This document shows positions 35,115-43,200 of a stretch of 64,000 nt of DNA, piece by piece (position 1 is the first letter of the stretch; every line of letters starts with the position of its first letter). The position numbers and the translations under genes were made by a program. The stretch lies in contig NC_010175.1 of the NCBI RefSeq assembly GCF_000018865.1, positions 3,348,001 to 3,412,000 on the forward strand, written 5' to 3'. Source of the DNA: Chloroflexus aurantiacus J-10-fl. GTDB taxonomy: Bacteria > Chloroflexota > Chloroflexia > Chloroflexales > Chloroflexaceae. The notes beneath the pieces are model-generated. The model searched no databases. It was not told the origin of the DNA and saw only the letters and a program-made list of their open reading frames with translations.

Positions 35115-37073
35115 ATGCACGATTGGGAACGAATTCAACGGGAAGCAGCACGGTCATTGACCAGACTATTACCGCGGGTTGCGCAGGCATTTGCCGAAGC
35201 CGGTGGCGCTGCGGGGGAATGGAATGTATTTGAGCAACGCCTGCGGCGAGAGTGGCCGCGCCTCTTTGAATTGCTATTCGGTCTCTACGGTACGCAATAT
35301 GACTTCTTCTACCACCTTGAACAATTGTTGCTGGCAATGGCGCAGAGCTGGTTGAAACGACCGGATTGGCTCAAACAGCGTGATGCGTTGCGTGAAGCTG
35401 ATACCGAGTGGTTTCAATCGGAACGCATGATGGGGGGTGTCCTCTACGTTGATCGTTTCTGCGGGACACTTGCCCGTTTGCGCGAGTTTATTCCATATTT
35501 TCGCGAGCTGGGATTAACCTACCTTCACCTCATGCCCCTGTTTGAAGCGCCGGAGGGCAACAACGATGGTGGCTATGCGGTAAGTAGTTACCGACGGGTT
35601 AATCCACATATCGGGACAACTGCCGAACTGGCCGATCTGGCTCGTGAGCTTGATACTGCTGGGATTAGTCTTGTGCTCGATTTTGTGTTTAACCACACAT
35701 CTGACGAGCATGAGTGGGCGCGACGGGCGCAGGCCGGTGACCCCGATTATCAAGAGTTTTACTTCCTCTTCCCGGATCGAACCATGCCTGATGCCTATGA
35801 GCGGACATTGCGCGAAATTTTTCCAACCGTGCGACGCGGGAGCTTCACGTGGCGGCCCGATATGCAGCGCTGGGTTTGGACAACCTTTAACAGTTTTCAG
35901 TGGGATCTCAATTACGCCAATCCGGCAGTGTTTCGGGCAATGGCTGCCGAGATGCTCTTCCTGGCCAATCTCGGCGTGGCTGTGTTGCGCCTCGATGCTG
36001 TCCCCTTCATCTGGAAGCGAATGGGAACAAATTGCGAGAATCAACCAGAAGCCCACCGGATTATTCAAGCCTTCAACGCGATTGCGCGGATCACAGCGCC
36101 AGCTCTGCTCTTCAAATCGGAGGCGATTGTCCATCCCGATGACGTGCTAAGTTACGTCAGTCCACAGGAGTGTCAGCTCTCGTACAATCCACTGCTGATG
36201 GCATTGCTCTGGGAGACGCTGGCGACGCGGGAAGTCAAGCTACTGGCACATTCCCTCAGCCATCGCTTCCGTCTACCGCCCGGATGTGCCTGGATCAATT
36301 ACCTGCGCTCACACGATGATATTGGCTGGACATTTGATGATAACGATGCCCGTGCGGTGGGGATCGATCCCTGGGGGCATCGCCAGTTTCTGAATGCCTT
36401 CTACACCGGACGCTTTCCCGGTTCGTTTGCCCGTGGGTTGCCATTTCAAGAAAACCCCGATACCGGTGATGCGCGCGTGTCCGGTACGCTGGCATCGCTG
36501 GCAGGTCTCGAACAGGCACTGGCTGGCGGCGACCCCCAGGCCATTGACATAGCAATTCGCCGGATTATCCTGCTTCACAGCATTGTGCTGAGTATCGGTG
36601 GTATTCCGTTGATCTACCTTGGCGATGAGGTTGGCACGCTCAATGATTACGGGTACGTAAGCGACCCGGCGAAGGCTGACGATAGTCGCTGGGTGCATCG
36701 TCCGTTGCGCAATCAGGTCGCGATGGATCAACGCCACGACCCGACAACGATACCTGGTCGGATCTTCAGTACGTTAACCCGACTGATCCATCTACGAACC
36801 TCCCTGCCGGCACTGCGCGATGGCATGATGGAGGTTGTGCGCAGCGATAACCGCCACGTGCTGGCCTATGTGCGCCAAACCGGATCGCAGCGAGTACTGG
36901 TACTGGCCAATTTCTCGGAATATCCTCAGTCAATAGCCGGGAACCTGCTGCGTATGTACGGCCCTGGTCTTGAACTCTTCGACCTGATCCAGGAACAGCC
37001 GGTATCGGCCACAACAGCACTGACTCTACAGCCGTATCAGTTTGTCTGGCTAACGCCGTCGTGGCAGAGATAA
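35115..37073 (+). CDS. Amylosucrase (GH13)
   Basis: The enzyme transfers glucose from sucrose to an alpha-1,4-glucan, releasing fructose. The 652-residue protein has the amylosucrase architecture: a helical N-domain (about 1-90), the (beta/alpha)8 barrel with long insertions, and a C-terminal beta domain. Catalytic residues align with the Neisseria enzyme: [11 protein letters not shown] (nucleophile D294), [13 protein letters not shown] (acid/base E336) and [14 protein letters not shown] (D401, with H400). [19 protein letters not shown] region reads [15 protein letters not shown]. The start follows GCGAGG. It is divergent from the ABC permease gene. It complements the glgC/GT4 genes as a sucrose-fed route to storage glucan. 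Confidence 0.95.
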   Translation: MHDWERIQREAARSLTRLLPRVAQAFAEAGGAAGEWNVFEQRLRREWPRLFELLFGLYGTQYDFFYHLEQLLLAMAQSWLKRPDWLKQRDALREADTEWFQSERMMGGVLYVDRFCGTLARLREFIPYFRELGLTYLHLMPLFEAPEGNNDGGYAVSSYRRVNPHIGTTAELADLARELDTAGISLVLDFVFNHTSDEHEWARRAQAGDPDYQEFYFLFPDRTMPDAYERTLREIFPTVRRGSFTWRPDMQRWVWTTFNSFQWDLNYANPAVFRAMAAEMLFLANLGVAVLRLDAVPFIWKRMGTNCENQPEAHRIIQAFNAIARITAPALLFKSEAIVHPDDVLSYVSPQECQLSYNPLLMALLWETLATREVKLLAHSLSHRFRLPPGCAWINYLRSHDDIGWTFDDNDARAVGIDPWGHRQFLNAFYTGRFPGSFARGLPFQENPDTGDARVSGTLASLAGLEQALAGGDPQAIDIAIRRIILLHSIVLSIGGIPLIYLGDEVGTLNDYGYVSDPAKADDSRWVHRPLRNQVAMDQRHDPTTIPGRIFSTLTRLIHLRTSLPALRDGMMEVVRSDNRHVLAYVRQTGSQRVLVLANFSEYPQSIAGNLLRMYGPGLELFDLIQEQPVSATTALTLQPYQFVWLTPSWQR

Positions 37074-37079
37074 ACAAAT

Positions 37080-37110
37080 GGCAGGTGCGATCCAGAGGGT
37101 CGCACCTGCC
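37080..37110 (-). terminator. Terminator after the CstR/CsoR gene
   Basis: An 11-bp perfect stem GGCAGGTGCGA / TCGCACCTGCC with a 9-nt loop. On the minus strand it is followed by ATTTGTTTATC, so it can end the trxA operon transcript; it may also stop the amylosucrase transcript arriving from the other side. Confidence 0.8.
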
Positions 37111-37130
37111 ACTACCTTCGAGCAAACGTC

Positions 37131-37454
37131 CTAACAAGCGTCCTTGAACAGCTCTATCAACTCGTTAATCGTCTCAGCTCGACAGTTTTCTGCGTCGTTT
37201 AGACAGTGTTGGGCATAACATTCCAGCACAACACTATTCGCACTGGCCAGGGCCTGCCGAATTGCTGCGATCTGGTGAACAATGTCACGGCAATCGCGGC
37301 CTTCGGCAACCATCCGTTGGATACCGCGCACCTGACCCTCGATTCGCCGTAAACGCCGTAACACTTCGTCGCGTCGTTCTGGCGCAAGCGGACGAACCCC
37401 CGTGCTCATTGCTGCTTCACCCGCAGATTCTGGTTCCGGCGATGGTGTGTTCAC
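37131..37454 (-). CDS. CsoR/RcnR/CstR-family repressor, CstR-like ligands
   Basis: A 107-residue all-helical repressor of the DUF156 family with the signature LRRIEGQVRGIQRMV. Ligand positions decide the subtype: C55 (GRDC), then Y80 where copper sensors have His, then C84 (ECYAQHC), so the Cu-type Cys-His-Cys set is incomplete while the Cys pair 29 residues apart is as in persulfide sensor CstR; C79 and H83 are additional. It overlaps the trxA stop as GTGA; an ATG at 37409 is an alternative start. A palindrome matching CsoR-family operators sits at the operon promoter, so autorepression is inferred. Confidence 0.85.
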   Translation of the reverse strand: MNTPSPEPESAGEAAMSTGVRPLAPERRDEVLRRLRRIEGQVRGIQRMVAEGRDCRDIVHQIAAIRQALASANSVVLECYAQHCLNDAENCRAETINELIELFKDAC

Positions 37455-37783
37455 GCCATTGCCAGAACTTTATCAAAGATTTCGCGGTACATCGCTTCTG
37501 GTCGAGCGCCGACCAGGCGGCCTACCTCGCGGCCATCCTTGAAGATAACCAGCGTTGGGATACCCTGAATACCGAGCTGCGAGGCATACTGAACATTATC
37601 GTCTGTATTGACCTTGGCAATAGTCAAACGGCCTGCGTATTCGCCGGCCAGTTTATCGAGAATCGGTGCAATCACGCGACACGGCCCACACCACGGTGCC
37701 CAAAAGTCAACCACAACCGGCGTTTTCGACTTCAAAACTTTCTCGGCAAAATCCGAGTCGTGTACCTCAATCGGCTTAGCCAT
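37451..37783 (-). CDS. trxA: Thioredoxin
   Basis: A 110-residue cytoplasmic disulfide reductase. The active site FWAPWCGPCRVIAP and the cis-Pro loop QGIPTLVIFKDG are intact, and length and ends match TrxA. The ribosome site GGAGGAGG is strong. It is first in an operon with a CstR/CsoR-type repressor, whose operator lies between promoter and start, so this thioredoxin is probably induced by a thiol, persulfide or metal signal. Confidence 0.96.
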   Translation of the reverse strand: MAKPIEVHDSDFAEKVLKSKTPVVVDFWAPWCGPCRVIAPILDKLAGEYAGRLTIAKVNTDDNVQYASQLGIQGIPTLVIFKDGREVGRLVGARPEAMYREIFDKVLAMA

Positions 37784-37831
37784 TGAATTATTCCTCCTCC
37801 ACAGTAATCATACAGGCAGTATCTGTATTAG

Positions 37832-37848
37832 ATACCCCCTGGGGGTAT
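37832..37848. promoter_or_regulatory. CsoR/CstR-type operator of trxA operon
   Basis: ATACCCCC-T-GGGGGTAT is a perfect 17-bp palindrome with the G/C tract flanked by AT typical of CsoR-family operators. It directly abuts the -10 box on the minus strand, so binding would cover the transcription start. Confidence 0.82.
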
Positions 37849-37877
37849 ACTATAGCGCGCAGAAGAGCATCTGTCAA
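37849..37877 (-). promoter_or_regulatory. Promoter of trxA-repressor operon
   Basis: TTGACA (37872-37877), exact 17-bp spacer and TATAGT (37849-37854) on the minus strand, upstream of the palindromic operator and about 65 bp from the trxA start. Confidence 0.85.
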
Positions 37878-38009
37878 GAGGGAAAAAGTCGAAAGACATC
37901 TTCGTGCTCTATGTTATACTGAAAACGTCATCAGCACAACACTATTCGGTTTCCTATCAGACTATCTGGCCTGCGAAGTGCTCATATTTTGTGAGGGAAG
38001 GAGGCAACC

Positions 38010-38741
38010 TTGGCAACGCTCGGACGCAATGTCACGATCACACTGATCGGTCATGGCACCTTCCATCTAACCACACCGGAAGGTCGCAACATCTTGATTG
38101 ATGCCTGGGTTGATGGAAACCCGGTCTGTCCAGAGCCATGGAAAGCGCGTGTGCGCGAGAATCTGGCTGCCATCTTCGTTACCCACGGCCATTTCGACCA
38201 TATTGCCGATCTGGTTGATCTGGCCCGTGAAACCGGGGCAACGGTTGTGTGTCAGTACGATATGGTTCCGTACCTGGAAGGCGAAGGTATTCCGGCAGCG
38301 CAGTTAGTTGGCTTCAACAAAGGTGGCACGGTTACTGTAGCCGATGTACGGGCAACGATGACGACCGCTCACCATTCGAGTACCATTTACGAGAATGGCC
38401 AGATCATCAATCTGGGAACGGCTGCCGGTTATGTATTGCGCTTTAGCAACGGCTTTACGGTCTACCACACTGGCGATACCTGTGTCACGATGGATATGCA
38501 GATCATCGGTGAGCTGTATCGCCCCGATCTGGTGATCCTGCCTATCGGTGACCACTTTACAATGGATCCCCGACAGGCGGCATACGCACTGAAGCTAATC
38601 GGAGCGAAATACGCGATTCCTGAGCATTACGGTACCTTCCCCATCTTAACCGGTACCCCGGAGGCGTTGATCGAGCATTGCCGTGAATTTGGGGTGACGA
38701 CCGAGGTGATCGCGCTGAAGCCCGGCGAGTCGGTCAGTTAA
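38010..38741 (+). CDS. Metal-dependent hydrolase, MBL fold (UPF0173 type)
   Basis: A 243-residue metallo-beta-lactamase-fold protein of the UPF0173/YtkL type. Metal ligands are in VTHGHFDHIAD (HxHxDH), TTAHHSS, YHTGDTCVT (Asp) and IPEHYGTFP (His). The substrate is unknown. The start codon is TTG at 38010, supported by an optimal AAGGAGG seven bases upstream and by the family N-terminus. It reads toward glyA, 132 bp downstream. Confidence 0.9.
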   Translation: MATLGRNVTITLIGHGTFHLTTPEGRNILIDAWVDGNPVCPEPWKARVRENLAAIFVTHGHFDHIADLVDLARETGATVVCQYDMVPYLEGEGIPAAQLVGFNKGGTVTVADVRATMTTAHHSSTIYENGQIINLGTAAGYVLRFSNGFTVYHTGDTCVTMDMQIIGELYRPDLVILPIGDHFTMDPRQAAYALKLIGAKYAIPEHYGTFPILTGTPEALIEHCREFGVTTEVIALKPGESVS

Positions 38742-38766
38742 GCAGTCAGTAATAACGGTTTGTCTG

Positions 38767-38818
38767 GTGCACCTGGCCTGCTCCTCAAGACGATGATGCT
38801 GAGGGCAGGGTGGTGCAC
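38767..38818 (+). promoter_or_regulatory. Long stem-loop in the glyA leader
   Basis: GTGCACC/GGTGCAC outer stem, CCTGC/GCAGG and CCTCA/TGAGG inner stems with small bulges and a 12-nt loop fold into one hairpin 26 bp after the preceding stop and 55 bp before glyA. No T run follows, which argues against a simple terminator; I do not recognise a known riboswitch. Confidence 0.6.
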
Positions 38819-38873
38819 ACTTTACTTGTGAACAGGTGTTGTAACTGAGGTCATAGTAAACAGGGGAACGACT

Positions 38874-40133
38874 ATGCTTGAACATCTTCGAGCAACTGAT
38901 CCGATCATCGCCGATCTGATCGAGCGGGAAGCGCAACGCCAGCGCCAGGGTCTGGAGTTAATCGCCAGCGAGAACTATACCAGCCTGGCGGTGATGGAGG
39001 CGCAGGGATCGGTCTTGACCAATAAGTACGCAGAGGGTTTGCCCGGTCGGCGATATTACGGTGGTTGCGAGTTTGTTGACGCCATCGAGCAACTGGCTAT
39101 TGAACGGGCCTGTCAGTTGTTCGGCACGTCCCACGCTAATGTGCAACCGCACAGTGGGGCGCAGGCCAATATCGCCGTGTTTACGGCTCTGCTCCAGCCC
39201 GGTGATACCATTCTCGGTATGCGCCTGGATCACGGTGGGCATCTGACGCACGGTAGCCCGGTCAATTTCTCCGGTAAGTGGTACAACGTCCATTTCTACG
39301 GTGTGGACGCGCAAACCGGTCAGATCGACTATGACGATCTGGCAAGCAAAGCACGGGCAATCCGGCCAAAGCTCATCACGTCGGGAGTAAGTGCATACCC
39401 GCGTATCATCGATTTTGCCCGGATGCGTCAGATCGCCGATGAGGTTGGCGCCCTGTTGATGGCCGATATTGCCCATATCGCCGGTCTGGTGGCTGCCGGC
39501 GAGCATCCATCACCCGTCGGTCACGCTCATGTGATTACCACAACTACCCATAAGACGTTACGCGGGCCACGGGGCGGCTTGATCTTGATGGGTGATGATT
39601 TTGCGAAACAACTCAACTCAAGCGTCTTCCCCGGTACGCAGGGTGGGCCATTGATGCACGTGATCGCCGGTAAGGCAGTTGCTTTCGGTGAAGCATTGCG
39701 GCCTGAGTTCAGGCAGTATGCGGCGCAAATCCGCCGCAATGCCCGTGCGCTGGCCGAGGGATTGATGGCGCAGGGGCTGACCCTGGTTAGCGGTGGGACT
39801 GATAATCATCTGATGCTGGTCGATCTGCGCAGTACGGGCCTAACCGGCGCACAGGCACAGCGCGCACTTGATAAAGCGGCGATTACGGTCAACAAAAATG
39901 CCATCCCCGATGATCCACAACCGCCAATGAAGACGAGTGGGATTCGGATCGGGACACCCGCGGTAACGACCCGCGGTATGCGCGAACCAGAGATGGCTCA
40001 GATTGCGGCCTGGATTGGCGAGGTGCTGATGTACCCCGATGATGAAGCCCGCCTGAATCGGATCGCAGGCGAAGTCGCCGATTTGTGCCGGCATTTCCCG
40101 GTGCCTGCTGATATGGTGCAGGTACGGGGGTAA
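38874..40133 (+). CDS. glyA: Serine hydroxymethyltransferase
   Basis: A PLP enzyme that interconverts serine and glycine with transfer of a one-carbon unit to tetrahydrofolate. The 419-residue protein has [40 protein letters not shown], the cofactor region [19 protein letters not shown] and the Schiff-base segment [17 protein letters not shown] with the PLP lysine, plus SGTxxPxxx-like [16 protein letters not shown] near the end. Length is standard. A structured hairpin lies in its leader. GGGGAACG precedes the ATG. Confidence 0.98.
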
Positions 40134-40538
40134 TCCGGTCGCCGGGAGAGAATGAGGGTTAACAACATCCATTCCTGACGCACCGGGAGCACACGCTTCC
40201 GCCGGGCAACACATGAGTCTGGATGTTATCGATGAGTAGATGGACGGGCAGTAGGGGCGGGTTCAGAACCCGCCCCTAGCCGCCTGTTCATGTGCCCGTT
40301 CACATTTCCATACACGAGATGTAGAGAACCAGAGGGCAAACGGGTACGTCCTGGATCGTGTGCCAGGCATTGCAGTGATATTTTACCGGCCTATACACTG
40401 CATTCACAGGATTATCCCAACGTAGCGCAGATCACGTTTTATGTCACCGCGTACATAGCGCAAAAGCGGGTGATACGTCTGTGATACCCGTATCGTGATC
40501 TGTCTCTAGTTCCCCATGATCACCTGATCTGCCGTGTA
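40134..40538. other. Intergenic between convergent genes
   Basis: About 400 bp between glyA and the peptidase gene, which end towards each other. Apart from the palindrome at 40251-40278 nothing was recognised. Confidence 0.5.
40251..40278. repeat. GTAGGGGC-type palindromic repeat
   Basis: GTAGGGGCGGGTT-CAG-AACCCGCCCCTA. It lies between convergent genes, a common position for the family here. Confidence 0.9.
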
Positions 40539-41921
40539 TCACCACGGTCGGGAAGGTGTCATAAGCTGGCGGCTGATCAACCGAATGGACAAAACAGCCG
40601 CACCGAGGAAGAGCAAAGCCACAGCAATCGTGCGTTGCTGGGCAGCCAGACTACGACGCAGGGCCAATGCGTTGTCGCGGCGTACTTCATCACCGAGAGC
40701 GGCAAACTCGCGAGCCGCCGTTTCAGCGTTGGCACTGGCGCCGGCCAGATCTAGCTGGCGTGCCTGTTCACTTGCCCGGCGTAACGTCTCACTTGCCTGT
40801 AAGCCACGTGCGACGCGGGCCCGGTATTCGGCAAGAATCGTCATTTGCCGCTGATCCCCGATCTCGCGGTAAGCCTGCTCTGCCTGCCCGATCAACCGCT
40901 CTGCCTGCTCGTATTCTCCTTGCAGCAATGCAGTGCGAGCTGCTACGGTCAGTTGATTGGCCCGCAGGCCGGTTTGGGCTTGCGCCTGTAGCGCAGCGAG
41001 GGTCGGTTGCGTCTCTTCATCCGCAATCGTCCTGAGCCGTTCTGCTTCACGGAGTGCCGCTTCGTAATCACCTGCCGCGATCAACTGTTGTACTGGCTCT
41101 AGATCAATGCTCACTGGCCGCATCTGGTCGGCTTCGATCTGGAGAAAACCGGGCAGCCAGGCGCGCCATTCGGCTTCGAGGGTTGTGGTTGAGACACCGT
41201 ACACGTCAGAGATTGCCGACCGGTAGCCGCTGCTTTCAGCCAGAGTGGTAAGAAATTGCCGGAACCGCTCAAAACCATCACGCTCAATTAAAAACGTGAC
41301 GATTGACCAGGTCTGTGGATAGCTCAATTCGGGTTGACCATAGATCGCATTTCGATCATCGAGCACAGCCCACGGCCACAACTCATTCCGTTGCCAGAGG
41401 GCACGCAATATCGCCAGCTTACCATCGCGATCCGGCCCCGGCAACTCCATATACTGCGCAATCCCTTCCTGCAAACCCACGTTCAGTTTGCCGTCGCTCA
41501 ATTCCGCAGCGAAGATATGGGTCAACTCGTGGCGTAGATTGTTGAGCTGAGAGACTTCATCCTGTAATCGCGCCCTTTCGACAATCACCACAACTTCACG
41601 ACGCCGAAAATCGGCATGGGCAATCACCCCTGGAACGTTGCGGGCTGCCGGATTGGCGGCGAAGTACGCATTACTGGTAGGATACAATCGTAAGGTGAGC
41701 GGCGTCACCGGACGAAACTCAAAAATGGTGCTAAGCTCGTTATAGAGATCGTCAATAATAGGAGCATACCTGTCTGCAATCGTCGCATCATCAGGAGTGT
41801 AAATGATCCGAAAGTGGGTCGTACTCTGCTCGACCCACGTGGGTTGAGCAAGAGCTACACTCCCGCTTAAGAAGACGCAGAGAGCGCCAAGGGCAATCAG
41901 CCAGAGTCGTAATCTGATCAT
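40539..41921 (-). CDS. Peptidase MA-like (HExxH) membrane-anchored protein
   Basis: A 460-residue protein with a signal peptide (LWLIALGALCVFLSGSVALA), a gluzincin-like domain (about 30-250) holding LRHELTHIFAAEL (zinc-binding HExxH) and GLQEGIAQYME (downstream Glu ligand), then a long helical TPR/coiled region (about 280-430) and a C-terminal membrane helix near TIAVALLFLGAAVLSI. It is predicted to sit outside the cytoplasmic membrane. The ATG at 41921 starts the signal peptide; an ATG 8 codons upstream is also possible. Substrates are unknown. Confidence 0.82.
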   Translation of the reverse strand: MIRLRLWLIALGALCVFLSGSVALAQPTWVEQSTTHFRIIYTPDDATIADRYAPIIDDLYNELSTIFEFRPVTPLTLRLYPTSNAYFAANPAARNVPGVIAHADFRRREVVVIVERARLQDEVSQLNNLRHELTHIFAAELSDGKLNVGLQEGIAQYMELPGPDRDGKLAILRALWQRNELWPWAVLDDRNAIYGQPELSYPQTWSIVTFLIERDGFERFRQFLTTLAESSGYRSAISDVYGVSTTTLEAEWRAWLPGFLQIEADQMRPVSIDLEPVQQLIAAGDYEAALREAERLRTIADEETQPTLAALQAQAQTGLRANQLTVAARTALLQGEYEQAERLIGQAEQAYREIGDQRQMTILAEYRARVARGLQASETLRRASEQARQLDLAGASANAETAAREFAALGDEVRRDNALALRRSLAAQQRTIAVALLFLGAAVLSIRLISRQLMTPSRPW

Positions 41922-41994
41922 AATCGTAGTTACCAAACAGTTCATGGTAAGCTCAGTGTACCACGTTTGATCACAAGATGCCAGGAGAGAGACA

Positions 41995-43200
41995 ATGACA
42001 ATAGATTTCTTTGCCCGCCTTCCTACGATGAGCAGATTCGGTGAGATTACCGATCTGAATGCTTATCAGCCGTTACCCGCCGACTGGACCGTCTTCATTT
42101 GCGATGTGCGTGGGTCAACACGGGCCGTCGCTGAAGGCCGGTATAAGGAGGTCAATATGATCGGTGCGGCAACAATTACAGCCGCACTGAATGTTGCCGG
42201 TGAGATAGAGATTCCGTTTGTGTTTGGAGGTGACGGGGCGTCAATTGCTGTACCACCGACTCTGGCTGAAACGACTGCGCAAGCCTTAAGCGCGGTAAGT
42301 GCGCTCTCGCAACAGGCGTTTAACCTGGAGTTACGGGTTGGGGCAGTGCCGGTGACCACAATCACGAATGCCGGCTATCAGGTGCTGGTCGGTCGACTGG
42401 CACTGACGCAACAGGTGGTGCAGGCGGTATTTAGTGGCGGTGGGATCAGTTATGCCGAGCAATTGATCAAAGATGAAGTTTGTGCTGAAGAGCGTTTAAT
42501 CCATCCCGGTGATGCGGATGCTGCCAATTTGAGTGGCCTTGAATGTCGGTGGGATACTATTCCGCCAGCGCATGGAGCCGCATTGTGCCTGATCGTCCAG
42601 GCCAGCCTTCGCTCAGACCCAATCGGTTCAATGACAGTGTATCGTTCGATCATTGAAGCGATTGAACAGATTTACGGCGGCGATCAGGCGTATCATCCAT
42701 TACATTACACGATGATGCAGGCAAGTGCCAAACCCGGTAGGCTCTGGCCTGAAGCCCGCTTGCGTGGGGGCGATGGTCGACTGGCGCAGCTACGTTATTG
42801 GGCCCAAATCTACGGTCTAAACCTGGGTGTTCGTGGTTACCGCTGGTTGCAGCGCCTGCGCGGCGAAGATCCGTGGTGGGATCGGTATCGCCAACACGTC
42901 ACGGCTGCCGCTGACTACCGGAAATACGACGACGCCTTGCGCATGATCATCTCTGGTCCAGACGAGCGCCACGATCAGTTGTTGGAGCTACTGCACTCCC
43001 GATTCAGCGCCGGTGATCTGGTATTTGGTGCGCACCGCTCGCCTGAAGTAATGCTCACGTGTCTGGTGTTTGAGCGAATGGGGCGCCAGATCCATTTTGT
43101 TGACGGTGCCGATGGAGGCTTTACCCTGGCAGCGCGTGATCTCAAACAACGCCTGAGAGCTATCAACCAATCAGCCGAATTGATTAACAACCAGGGATGA
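41995..43200 (+). CDS. DUF3095-family protein
   Basis: A 401-residue cytoplasmic protein matching DUF3095: DWTVFICDVRGSTRAVAEGR, KEVNMIGAATITAALN and IPFVFGGDGASIAVPP are its hallmark blocks. DVRGST and GGDGAS are spaced like nucleotide-cyclase catalytic motifs, and the family has been noted as cyclase-like, but activity is not established. The ATG follows CAGGAGAGAG. Its 3' end overlaps that of the convergent ppk by 17 bp. Confidence 0.9.
   Translation: MTIDFFARLPTMSRFGEITDLNAYQPLPADWTVFICDVRGSTRAVAEGRYKEVNMIGAATITAALNVAGEIEIPFVFGGDGASIAVPPTLAETTAQALSAVSALSQQAFNLELRVGAVPVTTITNAGYQVLVGRLALTQQVVQAVFSGGGISYAEQLIKDEVCAEERLIHPGDADAANLSGLECRWDTIPPAHGAALCLIVQASLRSDPIGSMTVYRSIIEAIEQIYGGDQAYHPLHYTMMQASAKPGRLWPEARLRGGDGRLAQLRYWAQIYGLNLGVRGYRWLQRLRGEDPWWDRYRQHVTAAADYRKYDDALRMIISGPDERHDQLLELLHSRFSAGDLVFGAHRSPEVMLTCLVFERMGRQIHFVDGADGGFTLAARDLKQRLRAINQSAELINNQG

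Noticed and set aside
35514-36134. A 206-codon minus-strand frame inside the amylosucrase gene
   Set aside because: It is a shadow of a gene with all catalytic residues.
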